64,000 nt of DNA. Source: Microvirga sp. 17 mud 1-3. GTDB lineage: Bacteria > Pseudomonadota > Alphaproteobacteria > Rhizobiales > Beijerinckiaceae. The notes beneath the pieces were generated by a model. It was not told the DNA's origin. It searched no databases and was given only the letters and a program-made list of their open reading frames with translations. Positions 1 through 8,570 of this stretch are shown here, piece by piece. How positions within the stretch are numbered: position 1 is the stretch's first letter; every line of letters begins with the position of its first letter. The stretch covers positions 620,001 through 684,000 of the forward strand of contig NZ_CP029481.1 in NCBI RefSeq assembly GCF_003151255.1, in the 5' to 3' direction. The position numbers were made by a program, and so were the translations under genes.

Positions 1-1
1 C

Positions 2-478
2 TCGGCCTGGCCCCGTCTTCTGGGATATGCCCTGAAGCTGACGCGCGAGCCGGACACGGCGCGTGACCTGATGCAGCAATCGGCCCTTCGGGCGTTGTCG
101 TCCCGCGAAAGCCCGTCCGACGAGAAGGCCGCCCTGGCATGGCTGTTCACGATCATCCGCAATGTCTGGATCGACCAGACCCGCCGGCGCGCCGTGAGGG
201 ACCTTGCGGAAACCGGGCCGGAAGATGAGGCCCCGGGGTCGTTTCGCGATGACATGATTACGACCCTCGCCGTGAAACAGGCGTTGTCCGCCCTTTGCCC
301 GACCGACCGGCAGGTGCTGATGCTGGTCGATCTCGAGGGCCGGACCTACCGGGAGGCGGCCGCCATCATGGGGGTGCCGACCGGCACGGTCATGAGCCGC
401 CTGTCCCGCGCGCGTTCGCGCATGTTGGCGGCCATCGCGGCCGATCCGGCCCAAAACCCCGACCGGGAGACCCGCTGA
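2..478 (+). CDS. ECF-type RNA polymerase sigma factor (5' end outside window)
   Basis: The reading frame is already open at base 2, and its first residues (SAWPRLLGYALKLTREPD) look like sigma region 2, so the gene starts before the window. The region around the ATG at 71 is internal. Region 2 continues through AWLFTIIRNVWIDQTRR. Region 4 follows with LSALCPTDRQVLMLVDLEG and the helix-turn-helix YREAAAIMGVPTGTVMSRLSRAR. There is no long linker or extra domain, which fits a short ECF (group 4) sigma factor. The stop overlaps the start of the next frame (TGATG), so the two are translationally coupled, the usual sigma/anti-sigma arrangement. The stimulus cannot be read from the sequence. Confidence 0.88.
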   Translation, partial: SAWPRLLGYALKLTREPDTARDLMQQSALRALSSRESPSDEKAALAWLFTIIRNVWIDQTRRRAVRDLAETGPEDEAPGSFRDDMITTLAVKQALSALCPTDRQVLMLVDLEGRTYREAAAIMGVPTGTVMSRLSRARSRMLAAIAADPAQNPDRETR

Positions 479-1202
479 TGTGGGAGGCGATCAACGCCTA
501 TGTGGATGGCGAACTCTCGCCGGAGGAGGCCGAGGCGATGGCCGAACGTGCGGCGCAGGATCCGGAGCTGCGGGCCCGGATCGCGACCCTGTCCCGCCTG
601 AAGTCCGCCACGGCGCAGGCGCTGCACGAGAGACGGCCTGCGCACGCCGCTCGCTCCTCCCGGCTCGTCTGGGGGCATTGGCCGTCGTGGCGGCCCTGTC
701 CCTGACGGTCATGGGGCCGATGACCGGTTCCTTTACGTTCGGCGATGGGGAGAGGCCGGTCGAGCTCTATCGCAGCTGGCTCGCCGGAACCGAGCCGGCG
801 GGCGTTCCCGTATCGAGCCATGTCGAGGTCGCAGCCTGGCACGGGGCTCCGCCCGATCTGGGAGCCGCGCATCTCGAGCTTGTCCGTGCGATCCCGGACG
901 AACGTTCCGGCCGTGGATTTCTTCTCGGATATCAGGGTCCGCATGGGTGCCGCGTCGGGCTCTGGATCGGCCGCTCGGCCGACATGCCGCGGCAGGGTGC
1001 GGACAGGCGCGAGAACGGCATCCGGATCGTCGGTTGGGAGGTCGACGAAACGGGCTTCCTGCTCCTGACCCACGGCATGGACGATGCCCGCCTGGCCGCG
1101 CTCTCCGATGCTCTGGAGAGGCTCACGCACCGGGCCGATCCGGGCCAGGTGCGCATCGCCTTGGGCCAGAGTGCCGAACGGGGCGCGCCTTGCGCGGGCT
1201 GA
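478..1202 (+). pseudogene. Anti-sigma factor gene disrupted by a frameshift
   Basis: The ATG at 478 overlaps the sigma factor stop. The first frame reads as a typical anti-sigma N terminus (INAYVDGELSPEEAEAMAER, then RIATLSRLKSA) but runs into a stop at 705 without a membrane segment. From about 640 the next frame carries the expected rest: a hydrophobic helix near 675-735 (LGALAVVAALSLTVMG) and a periplasmic domain of about 150 residues ending at 1202. Joining the two gives a normal anti-sigma of about 240 residues. The shift (codon phase 1 to phase 0) equals loss of one base around 620-665. It may be a true mutation, an assembly error or, less likely, recoding. If real, the sigma factor would lack membrane-anchored control. 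Confidence 0.75.
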
Positions 1203-1327
1203 CCGCCAAGATTTTTTCGCGGCCGACCGAATAAACGGGCGGCCTCGCGCGTCTCTTCTCTCAAGGCACCCGTCGGCCGGTACTCCGGAGGCGGGTTGCG
1301 CAACAACGACAAGGGAGGGGAGCGCTC

Positions 1328-2542
1328 ATGCTCGACAGACGGGAACTTCTCAGGCGGGCGGGAGCCGGAATGCTCGCCCTCGGCGGCAGCACGCTGACCG
1401 GATCGCTCAAGGCCCTGGCCGCCGATATGGTCACACTCCCCTTTGGGAATGGCGAGCGGCCCCTCGTCAAATATCCCGGCAAGCGGCCGCTGATCCAGAT
1501 GACCGCGCGGCCTCCGCAGCTCGAGACTCCGTTCTCGGTTTTCAATGAGGGCGTCATCACGCCGAATGACGCCTTCTTCGTCCGTTACCACCTCGCGGAT
1601 ATTCCGCTCTCGATCGATCCGGAAACCTACCGGCTCGAGATCAAGGGCAAGGTGGAGAAGTCGCTCTCCCTTTCTCTGGCCGACCTCAAGGCCATGGATG
1701 CGGTCGAGATCGTCGCAGTGAACCAGTGCTCGGGCAACAGCCGTGGCCTCGTGGAGCCGCGAGTCGCCGGCGGCCAGCTTGCCAATGGCGCCATGGGCAA
1801 TGCGCGCTGGAAGGGCGTGCCCCTCAAGGCTGTGCTCGACAAGGCCGGCGTGCAGGCGGGGGCGCGCCAGGTGACCTTCAACGGTCTCGACGGGCCGGTC
1901 GTCCCGGAGACGCCGGACTTCGTCAAGGCGCTCGACATCGATCACGCGCGGGACGGCGAGGTCATGATCGCCTATGCGATGAACGGCGAGGACCTGCCCT
2001 GGCTCAACGGCTTCCCGATCCGCCTCGTGGTGCCGGGCTATTACGGGACCTACTGGGTCAAGCATCTCAGCGAGATCACCGTCATCGACAGCGTCTATGA
2101 CGGATTCTGGATGAAGTCCGCCTACCGGATTCCGGACAATGCCTGCGCCTGTGTCGAACCCGGCAAGGCGCCGTCGGCGACCGTGCCGATCAACCGTTTC
2201 GACGTGCGCTCCTTCATCACCAGCCTCACCGACGGCGCCGACGTGAAGGCCGGCGCCGATACGCTCGTCCGCGGGATCGCGTTCGACGGAGGATACGGCA
2301 TCACCGACGTGGTCCTCTCCAGCGACGGCGGCAAGACCTGGACCGCGGCACGGCTCGGCCAGGATCTCGGGCGCTATTCGTTCCGGGAATGGCAGGCGAC
2401 GATCAGGCTGCCGGCCGGCACGCACGACCTCAAGGTACGGGCGATCAACCGCATCGGGCAGACGCAGCCGATGGAGCCTCTTTGGAATCCGGCCGGCTAC
2501 ATGCGCAATGTCGTCGAGACGATCCGCGTGAAAGCGGCATGA
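1328..2542 (+). CDS. sorA: Periplasmic sulfite dehydrogenase, molybdopterin subunit (SorA/SoxC-like)
   Basis: This 404-residue protein belongs to the sulfite oxidase family, which oxidises sulfite to sulfate and passes electrons to cytochrome c. The N terminus (RRELLRRAG followed by a hydrophobic stretch and ALAAD) looks like a twin-arginine signal, as expected for a cofactor-loaded periplasmic enzyme. FFVRYH near residues 84-88 supplies Arg and His of the active site. Cys134 in NQCSGNSRG is the expected molybdenum ligand. The C-terminal part (about 280-400, with SSDGGKTW) matches the Mo-co dimerisation domain. The gene after it encodes a small cytochrome c, which is the SorAB layout. SoxC-type or generic molybdopterin reductase naming is the main alternative. 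Confidence 0.85.
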   Translation: MLDRRELLRRAGAGMLALGGSTLTGSLKALAADMVTLPFGNGERPLVKYPGKRPLIQMTARPPQLETPFSVFNEGVITPNDAFFVRYHLADIPLSIDPETYRLEIKGKVEKSLSLSLADLKAMDAVEIVAVNQCSGNSRGLVEPRVAGGQLANGAMGNARWKGVPLKAVLDKAGVQAGARQVTFNGLDGPVVPETPDFVKALDIDHARDGEVMIAYAMNGEDLPWLNGFPIRLVVPGYYGTYWVKHLSEITVIDSVYDGFWMKSAYRIPDNACACVEPGKAPSATVPINRFDVRSFITSLTDGADVKAGADTLVRGIAFDGGYGITDVVLSSDGGKTWTAARLGQDLGRYSFREWQATIRLPAGTHDLKVRAINRIGQTQPMEPLWNPAGYMRNVVETIRVKAA

Positions 2543-2556
2543 GAGGGGGCAGAACC

Positions 2557-2868
2557 ATGGCCAGAAAGATCCTTGTCGCCGCCATGCTCGGCGGAGCCTT
2601 CGCGGCATCGGCCGGCATCGTGGTGGCGAAACCGCTCACCTATGAGCTGCCCGAGGAAACCGCGACCTTGAAGCCCGGCCCTGGAGTCGATGTGGCCCAG
2701 AACAATTGCACGGCCTGCCATTCGGCGGACTACATCGCCATGCAGCCGCCCAAGAAGGGCAAGGCGTTCTGGGAGGCCGAGGTCACCAAGATGATCAAGA
2801 CCTACCGTGCTCCCATCGACGAGGCCGATGCGAAGACCATCAGCGACTATCTCGCACAGACGTATTGA
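2557..2868 (+). CDS. sorB: Small c-type cytochrome, partner of sulfite dehydrogenase (SorB-like)
   Basis: This 103-residue secreted monohaem cytochrome has a signal peptide over residues 1-24 (MARKILVAAMLGG to VVAK), the haem motif CTACH at 51-55, and Met62 as a plausible sixth ligand. The ATG at 2557 follows GAGAGGGGG 14 nt after the stop of the molybdopterin subunit gene. A longer reading frame upstream is open but overlaps that gene and lacks a signal peptide, so 2557 was chosen. Length and context match the SorB electron acceptor of sulfite:cytochrome c oxidoreductases. Co-transcription with the upstream gene is inferred from spacing. Confidence 0.85.
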   Translation: MARKILVAAMLGGAFAASAGIVVAKPLTYELPEETATLKPGPGVDVAQNNCTACHSADYIAMQPPKKGKAFWEAEVTKMIKTYRAPIDEADAKTISDYLAQTY

Positions 2869-2871
2869 TAC

Positions 2872-2910
2872 AAAAAGGTCCGGACAGATCGTGAGATCTG
2901 CCCGGACCTT
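2872..2910 (-). terminator. Hairpin terminator between convergent genes
   Basis: A 16-bp stem with one mismatch (AAGGTCCGGACAGATC against GATCTGCCCGGACCTT, loop gtga) lies 6 nt after the cytochrome stop. On the minus strand it is followed by five T residues, so it is a good intrinsic terminator for the convergent L,D-transpeptidase gene. It may also stop plus-strand transcription. Confidence 0.8.
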
Positions 2911-3006
2911 CAGGTAGGAACTTCCCCAGGCGGTCTTCATTCCGCTGGGGAATCCTCTGGCTCGGGATTCCGGCGCGGTCGCGCGGAATCGAAGTCTCAG
3001 CAGCCG

Positions 3007-4308
3007 TCAGTTCGCCACGGCGACCGCATGCGCCTTGCGCGGCGCCGCCGCGCTGACCGGCCTCTGCACGGCGCCCGGTTGGGCAGGGGCCGCCTGGGCC
3101 ACATCCGTCGTCGGCTGGGCCGCAGACGAGCCGAACAGGTCGCCGATGCCGTTGAACATCTTCTTGTAGAAGGGCGTCTCGCCAGGAGCGCCCGCGGGCG
3201 CCGGAGCGGCGGCCGCAACCTTCGCGGCGGGAGCAGCAGGCTTCTCGGCAGGCGCGGCCTTGGCCGGCGCGGCAGGAGACTGATCGAGCGACGCGAAGGC
3301 GAGGGCCGTCGAGGGCAGCTCGGGCTTCGCCTTGCCAGTCTCGTCGAGAACGATCTGCTGCGGGCCGGACGAGAGGCCTTCCGGCCGGCTCACGGCGCCG
3401 AACTTGTTGCGCATCCGGGAATCGACCACCAGGGATCCGTCGGAGCCCATCGCGTCCGCCAGGGCGGTGCGGAAGGATTCGTGCGAATCGCCGTCATGGT
3501 AGACGAGCTTCACGGGCTTCTCGCCATGGGCGACGAGTTCCGCGACCTCCTGCTCGTCCTTCTGGCGCTTGGCCGCCATGGCCGAAGCGATTGCGGCCTC
3601 CGAAGCGTTGAACTGGTAGCGCCCGCCGGCCACGGCCACTCGGGGCTCTTCCTTGGTGATCTCGAAATAATCCGAGCCTTCCTTCAGGTTCTTCCAGAAG
3701 CCGATATTCGGATCGAGCCGGTGCTGGGCGAGGTTCTTGGCCGTCATCCGGAACGGGTAGGACTGGAACTGGAAGGCCCGCTGGCCGCTGGCGAAGGACT
3801 CGCGCGCGATGGCGTAGATCTCCGCAATATTCTCGTCGGTCATGGCGAAGCAGCCCCGCGACGAGCAGGAGCCGTGCACCATGATGTCTCCGCCGTTACG
3901 GCCGAGGGAGCGGTCGAAGGCGTTCGGATAGCCCGTGTCGAAGGACAGGTAATAGGCGGAGTTCGGGTTCATCTGCGACGGCGAGACCGTGTAGAAGCCC
4001 TCCGGCACCTGGCGGTCGCCCTCCCGGGTCTTGGGGCCGAGCTGGCCCGACCAGCGGCAGACCGGATAGGTCTTGAGGAGCGCGTAGCGTCCGTCGGAGC
4101 CGCGCTTCCAGATCTCCATCTCCGATTCCTTCTTGTAGGCTCGGATCAGGATGGGGTCGGTCTTGGACATCCCCTTGCTCGACATGAGCGCCATGGTGGC
4201 GGCCGGAATCGGCGTCAGGTGGCGCGTGGAGCTTCGGGAGAAGCCGTCATCCTGGCAGGCGGCAAGCGCGAGCGTCAGGCTCGCGGCCAATGCGATACGC
4301 TTCATCAT
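3007..4308 (-). CDS. YafK-type murein L,D-transpeptidase lipoprotein
   Basis: This 433-residue protein opens with a lipoprotein signal (MMKRIALAASLTLALAAC, lipobox Cys18). The catalytic domain spans about residues 50-230. It contains VPEGFY and the active-site run IMVHGSCSSRGCFAMTDENI, with His145 and Cys153 in the L,D-transpeptidase positions. The spelling HGSC..GC.AMTD is that of the YafK branch. The C-terminal 130 residues are rich in Ala and Pro (APAKAAPAEKPAAPAAK), probably a spacer through the cell wall. The role is peptidoglycan cross-linking or cleavage of wall-to-protein links in the periplasm; which of these cannot be told from sequence. It converges on the sulfite dehydrogenase genes. 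Confidence 0.85.
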   Translation of the reverse strand: MMKRIALAASLTLALAACQDDGFSRSSTRHLTPIPAATMALMSSKGMSKTDPILIRAYKKESEMEIWKRGSDGRYALLKTYPVCRWSGQLGPKTREGDRQVPEGFYTVSPSQMNPNSAYYLSFDTGYPNAFDRSLGRNGGDIMVHGSCSSRGCFAMTDENIAEIYAIARESFASGQRAFQFQSYPFRMTAKNLAQHRLDPNIGFWKNLKEGSDYFEITKEEPRVAVAGGRYQFNASEAAIASAMAAKRQKDEQEVAELVAHGEKPVKLVYHDGDSHESFRTALADAMGSDGSLVVDSRMRNKFGAVSRPEGLSSGPQQIVLDETGKAKPELPSTALAFASLDQSPAAPAKAAPAEKPAAPAAKVAAAAPAPAGAPGETPFYKKMFNGIGDLFGSSAAQPTTDVAQAAPAQPGAVQRPVSAAAPRKAHAVAVAN

Positions 4309-4588
4309 AGGGGACCCCGCATTTTTTGATCTGTCCGGACGGTCTTCCGGACAGTTCCCCGATAGGCCTAGATTGTTAGCCTTAACTCAGGCTTACCGCA
4401 AGCGGTACCGTAACGGAGTTATACTGAACGAAGCCCTAAGGGAATGGTGTCGGGAGGTCGCACCAGCGGGCGGGGAATTTTGCGGAAAGCTTAGCAATAT
4501 CAGCGAGATGGCGGGCGGTCTGGGTTCGCCCGACAGTCACGCTTCCCGGTCCGGCAAGCTGTCCACTGCTCGAAATTGCCACGGATCG

Positions 4589-5686
4589 TCAGGCGCTTTC
4601 CCGGGCCCGTTTCCGGTCGTGCCGGGACAGGGCATGGCCGATCAGGGCATCCATCAGGTCACGCTGGGTCAGGCCTGCGGCCTCCCACAGCTTGGGATAC
4701 ATGCTGATCGCCGTAAAACCCGGCAGGGTGTTGATCTCGTTGATGTAAACGCCCGCCGGATCCTCCGGGTCGACGAAGAAGTCGACCCGCGCCAGGCTTT
4801 CACAGCCGAGCACGCGGAAGGCCGCGAGGGCGAGGTCCCGGATGCGGTCGGAGAGGGCCCGGTCGAGAGCTGCCGGGATGCGAAGGTCGGCGCCCGCCGC
4901 ATCCTCGTATTTGGCGGTGTAGCTGTAGAAGCCGTGGGATTGCGCCGGAGCGATCTCGCCGAGCGGGGAGGCGCGCAGCGTGCCGGAGGCCTCCTCCAGG
5001 ACGGAGCATTCGATCTCCCGCGCTCCCGAGACGCTTCTTTCTACGAGGATCTTGGTGTCGTGGCCGAAGGCCAGGTCGCAGGCCCGGACGAAATCCTCCG
5101 CCGAGCGGGCAGGGGACACGCCCACCGACGAGCCCATATTGGCCGGCTTGACGAAGAGGTCCGTGGTGCCGAGCGCTTTGGCGGCAGCCTCGTAATCCAC
5201 CCGGTTCTGTCGGGTTATGGTCAGGAACGGGACGATGGGCAGGTCAGCGTCGCGCAGCAGGCGCTTGGCGACGTCCTTGTCCATGCAGGCTGCCGAGCCC
5301 ATGACGCCCGAGCCCACATAGGCGAGGTTCGCGAGTTCCAGCAATCCCTGGACGGAGCCGTCTTCCCCGTTCGGCCCATGCAGGACCGGGATTGCGATGT
5401 CGAGACGGATGGGGCCGGTCCCGCCGCTCAGGGCAACGAGCTCGCCGTTGCGGCCGGGCGGAAGCACGACTTCAGGGGCGCCGGAGGGGATTTCGAGGGA
5501 TTTCGCGTCCGGCGGGGCGGAGTTGCCGAGGAACCATCGCCCGTCCCGGCGGATCCCGATGGGCACGATGTCGTATTTCGCAGGATCCAGGGCGCGCAGC
5601 ACGTTGGCGGCCGACATCCGGGAGACGTCATGCTCTGCCGAGCATCCGCCGAACATGAGCCCGACGGTTCTGCGCGTATGAGTCAT
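4589..5686 (-). CDS. ddl: D-alanine--D-alanine ligase
   Basis: This 365-residue ATP-grasp enzyme makes the D-Ala-D-Ala dipeptide for peptidoglycan precursors in the cytoplasm. Markers are VGLMFGGCSAEHDVS at the start, HGPNGEDGSVQGLLE near residues 105-120, the serine loop region VKPANMGSSVGVS, and the metal and substrate site INEINTLPGFTAISMYPKLW near the end. At 365 residues it matches the longer DdlA/VanA branch rather than the roughly 306-residue DdlB of division clusters, and no division genes flank it, so a second ddl may exist elsewhere. The 280 bp between it and the L,D-transpeptidase gene show nothing I can name beyond a probable promoter region. Confidence 0.92.
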   Translation of the reverse strand: MTHTRRTVGLMFGGCSAEHDVSRMSAANVLRALDPAKYDIVPIGIRRDGRWFLGNSAPPDAKSLEIPSGAPEVVLPPGRNGELVALSGGTGPIRLDIAIPVLHGPNGEDGSVQGLLELANLAYVGSGVMGSAACMDKDVAKRLLRDADLPIVPFLTITRQNRVDYEAAAKALGTTDLFVKPANMGSSVGVSPARSAEDFVRACDLAFGHDTKILVERSVSGAREIECSVLEEASGTLRASPLGEIAPAQSHGFYSYTAKYEDAAGADLRIPAALDRALSDRIRDLALAAFRVLGCESLARVDFFVDPEDPAGVYINEINTLPGFTAISMYPKLWEAAGLTQRDLMDALIGHALSRHDRKRARESA

Positions 5687-5746
5687 CGTCCATCCTCCGG
5701 CCGGTTTCAGGATGGGCCGGAGAGGTTGAGGGCCCGTTAAGGCCGC

Positions 5747-6700
5747 TTACAACTTCCGGCCGATATTAAGGAATTTGTCCGCGCGGTGATCGCGCAGCTC
5801 CGCCGGGCCCATGTTGTTGAGGTCCTGGAGCGCTTCCTCGATAGCCGTGCCGGCCGCCGCGATGGCGGCCTCCGGGTCCCGATGGGCGCCGCCCGTAGGC
5901 TCGGTGACGATCCCGTCGATGATGCCGAGGCGCAGGAGGTCCTGGGCCGTGATCTTCATGTTGGTGGCTGCGTCCTGCGCCCGGGCGGCGTCGCGCCAGA
6001 GGATCGAGGCCGCGCCCTCGGGCGAGATCACGCTGTAGATCGCGTGCTCCATCATGAGGACCTTGTTGGCGGTCGCAATCGCGATGGCGCCGCCGGATCC
6101 GCCTTCGCCGATCACCAGCGAGACGTTCGGAACGCCAAGGCCGAGCTGGGCCTCGGTGGAGCGGGCGATCGCCTCCGCCTGGCCGCGTTCTTCCGCCTCG
6201 ATGCCCGGATAGGCGCCGGCGGTGTCCACGAAGGAGAGTACCGGCAGGCCGAAGCGGTCCGCCATCTCCATCAGACGCACGGCCTTGCGGTACCCCTCGG
6301 GCCGGGCCATGCCGAAATTGTGCCGGATGCGGGTTTCGGTGTTGTAACCTTTTTCCTGCCCCAGCACGCAGACCGGCTCGCCCCGGAAGCGGCCGAAGCC
6401 GCCGACGATGGCCTCGTCCTCGGCGAATTTGCGGTCGCCCGCGAGGGGCGTGAAATCCGTGATGAGGCCCGCGCAGTAATCGACGAAATGCGGGCGCTGG
6501 GGATGGCGGGCGACCAGGGTCTTTTGCCAGGGCGTGAGCTTGGCATAGAGGTCCTTCAGGGCCTCCGCGGCCTTGGCCTCCAGGCGGTTGATGTCGTCGG
6601 AAATCGAGACGGCATCCCGGTTCTCGCCGAGGGCCCTGAGCTCTTCGACCTTGGCCTCCAGCTCGGCGACCGGCTTTTCGAAATCGAGATAACTGCGCAT
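5747..6700 (-). CDS. accA: Acetyl-CoA carboxylase carboxyltransferase subunit alpha
   Basis: This 317-residue protein is the alpha half of the carboxyltransferase that moves CO2 from carboxybiotin to acetyl-CoA, the first step of fatty-acid synthesis. Family hallmarks are the N-terminal coiled coil ([19 protein letters not shown]), the [12 protein letters not shown] segment, the oxyanion region [32 protein letters not shown], and [18 protein letters not shown]. Length is normal and the frame has no interruption. It lies 60 bp downstream of ddl on the same strand. The partner accD is not in the window. Confidence 0.96.
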   Translation of the reverse strand: MRSYLDFEKPVAELEAKVEELRALGENRDAVSISDDINRLEAKAAEALKDLYAKLTPWQKTLVARHPQRPHFVDYCAGLITDFTPLAGDRKFAEDEAIVGGFGRFRGEPVCVLGQEKGYNTETRIRHNFGMARPEGYRKAVRLMEMADRFGLPVLSFVDTAGAYPGIEAEERGQAEAIARSTEAQLGLGVPNVSLVIGEGGSGGAIAIATANKVLMMEHAIYSVISPEGAASILWRDAARAQDAATNMKITAQDLLRLGIIDGIVTEPTGGAHRDPEAAIAAAGTAIEEALQDLNNMGPAELRDHRADKFLNIGRKL

Positions 6701-6802
6701 CAGACTCTATGAAAATGAAAAACCGGCGCCGACCTTCGCGGCCCCGCCGGGTCGCGCGGACACTGGCGATTTGCCGGCCTCAAGTCAAGGCAAAGCCCGT
6801 TT

Positions 6803-7609
6803 TCACCCCCAGCCGGGGCCGTGCGGGCCGGGCTCCAGTGGGAGAATCCGTCCCCGATCTTCAGGTGCGAGCCGGGTTCGTGAGGCGGGCGCGGGAGCCG
6901 GCACGAAGACCGGGGCGAGCCGGGCCGAGCGGCGTACGGCGCGGACCGCGCCCGGCCGGTAGAGCTGCTTCGTCGCCTCCACGATGTGCAGGCCCGCGAA
7001 GGGCAGCGAGAAGCCGATGCCGATCTGCTCCCAGGCCTGGGCCGTCTGCAGGAGGAAGCGGTTGCGCAAGGGGGGCACGTAGAGGGTCTCGGCCCAGCCC
7101 TCCGGCGAGAACCAGGTCTGGCGCATGAGGCTCTTGAGCTGGGAGCGGCTATAGGGCTGGCCGTGGCCGAACGGGGTCGTATCCATGCGGGCCCAGAGCC
7201 CGCGTCGGTTCGGCGCCACCACGATGATGCGCCCGCCCGGGGTCAGGATCCGCCAGATCTCGTGAAGAAGCTCGGTGGGGCTTTCCACCGTCTCCAGGGC
7301 GTGGATCACGAGCACCCGGTCAATGGAGGCGTCCGGCAGGGGCATGATCAGCGGATCGACGAGGGCCGAGGCGGAGGGGCCCGTGGCCGGCCAGTTCACC
7401 ACCCCCTGGCTCGCCGGCATGAACGCCAAGGTCCGCTCGCTTTCGACGCGAACCGCGGTCAGGTACGGGGCCGCATAGCCGAGCCCGAGCACACGCAGGC
7501 CCGTGAGCGGCCCCCAGAAACGGCCGATCGCCCGTCCGACGAAGCGGCGGGCGACGCCCCCGAGGGGGCTCGCATAGAAGCTGCGCAGGTCCGTGATGTC
7601 GATGCTCAT
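6803..7609 (-). CDS. Class I SAM-dependent methyltransferase (type 11-like)
   Basis: This 268-residue protein has a Rossmann-type motif I variant at about residues 38-50 (GLRVLGLGYAAPYL), an acidic motif with DASIDRVLVIHALE, and the post-motif ILTPGGRIIVVAPNRRGLWARMDTTPFGHGQPYS, all typical of type 11 methyltransferases. The first 35 residues (DLRSFYASPLGGVARRFV) are a conserved-looking cap. The C-terminal 60 residues are Pro/Ala/Arg-rich and probably disordered. It is divergent from glyoxalase II with a gap of about 117 bp. The substrate is unknown. Confidence 0.72.
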   Translation of the reverse strand: MSIDITDLRSFYASPLGGVARRFVGRAIGRFWGPLTGLRVLGLGYAAPYLTAVRVESERTLAFMPASQGVVNWPATGPSASALVDPLIMPLPDASIDRVLVIHALETVESPTELLHEIWRILTPGGRIIVVAPNRRGLWARMDTTPFGHGQPYSRSQLKSLMRQTWFSPEGWAETLYVPPLRNRFLLQTAQAWEQIGIGFSLPFAGLHIVEATKQLYRPGAVRAVRRSARLAPVFVPAPAPASRTRLAPEDRGRILPLEPGPHGPGWG

Positions 7610-7726
7610 GCGCCGTCCGTCGGTTCTCTTCCGTCGAGCCGTCCTGAGTTCCCGCGCGGTCCGGGGCTGGTTTCCTTTCCGGACTGTCCCATGATAACCG
7701 GTGATCCATCAAGCCAAGGTCGTTTC

Positions 7727-8494
7727 ATGTCCGCTCAGATCCACGTCTTCCTCTGTCGCGAGGACAATATCGGTGCCCTCGTCCACGATCCCAAGTCGGG
7801 CGCCTGCGCCGCCATCGATGCCCCCGAAGAGGGCCCGATCCTCAAGGCGCTCTCCGAGACCGGCTGGTCCCTGTCGGACATCCTCATCACGCACCGGCAT
7901 GGGGACCACGTGGAGGCGGTGGCGCCGCTCAAGGAACGTTTCGGCTGCCGGGTCGTCGCGCCCCTCAAGGCGAAAGGTGCGGTGCCGCAGGCCGACAGGC
8001 TGGTGCAGGAGGGCGATTTCGTGCAGGTGGGCGAGTTGCGCGCCGACGTGTGGGAGACGCCCGGCCATTGCAACGACCACATCTCCTACTGGTTCGCGGC
8101 CGACCGGGTCCTGTTTGCCGGCGACACGATCTTCACCCTCGGCTGCGGCCGGCTTCTGGAGGGGGATTACCCCACTTTCTGGGCCTCGCTCCAGCGCATC
8201 GCGGCCCTGCCGGACGATACCCGCATCTATAGCGGTCACGACTATACCCTCTCGAACGGCCGCTTCGCGCTGGCGGTCGAGCCCGACAACGCGGCGCTCA
8301 AGCGGCGCATGGCCGAGGCCGAGAAGGCCAAGGCGGAGGGGCGTTTCCTGATCCCCTCCACCCTCGGCGACGAGAAGGCCACGAATCCCTTCCTGCGGGC
8401 GGGTGAGCCTGATGTGGCACGGGCGGCAGGCCAGGAGGGGGCAGCCCCCGCCGAGGTGTTCCGGGCGCTGCGCGAATGGAAGAACAGGTTCTGA
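7727..8494 (+). CDS. gloB: Hydroxyacylglutathione hydrolase (glyoxalase II)
   Basis: This 255-residue metallo-beta-lactamase-fold enzyme hydrolyses S-lactoylglutathione in methylglyoxal detoxification. The dinuclear metal motif is THRHGDHVEAV near residue 55, followed by ETPGHCNDHISYW, FAGDTIFTLGCGRLLEG and the distal ligand region IYSGHDYTLSN. The C-terminal glutathione-binding region (ATNPFLR) is present. The start at 7727 (MSAQIHVFLCREDNIGALVHD) gives the normal glyoxalase II length; the longer upstream frame is non-coding in character. The next gene follows 76 nt downstream. Confidence 0.93.
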   Translation: MSAQIHVFLCREDNIGALVHDPKSGACAAIDAPEEGPILKALSETGWSLSDILITHRHGDHVEAVAPLKERFGCRVVAPLKAKGAVPQADRLVQEGDFVQVGELRADVWETPGHCNDHISYWFAADRVLFAGDTIFTLGCGRLLEGDYPTFWASLQRIAALPDDTRIYSGHDYTLSNGRFALAVEPDNAALKRRMAEAEKAKAEGRFLIPSTLGDEKATNPFLRAGEPDVARAAGQEGAAPAEVFRALREWKNRF

Positions 8495-8570
8495 CGGCCG
8501 ACGGGCCGGCGGATCCTCTCGACGATGCTTCAGTCCGTCATCGGTCTGCGGGCCGGGAGAACGCGATACC

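Noticed and set aside
932..2608. A 558-codon open frame on the minus strand opposite the sulfite dehydrogenase gene
   Set aside because: It has no family similarity and a composition rich in Arg, Asp, Gly and His expected from an antisense frame in GC-rich DNA; the plus-strand gene has clear motifs.
3028..4329. A 433-codon plus-strand open frame that mirrors the L,D-transpeptidase gene
   Set aside because: It is an antisense shadow of nearly identical extent, with Arg/Gly-rich low-complexity sequence and no domain.
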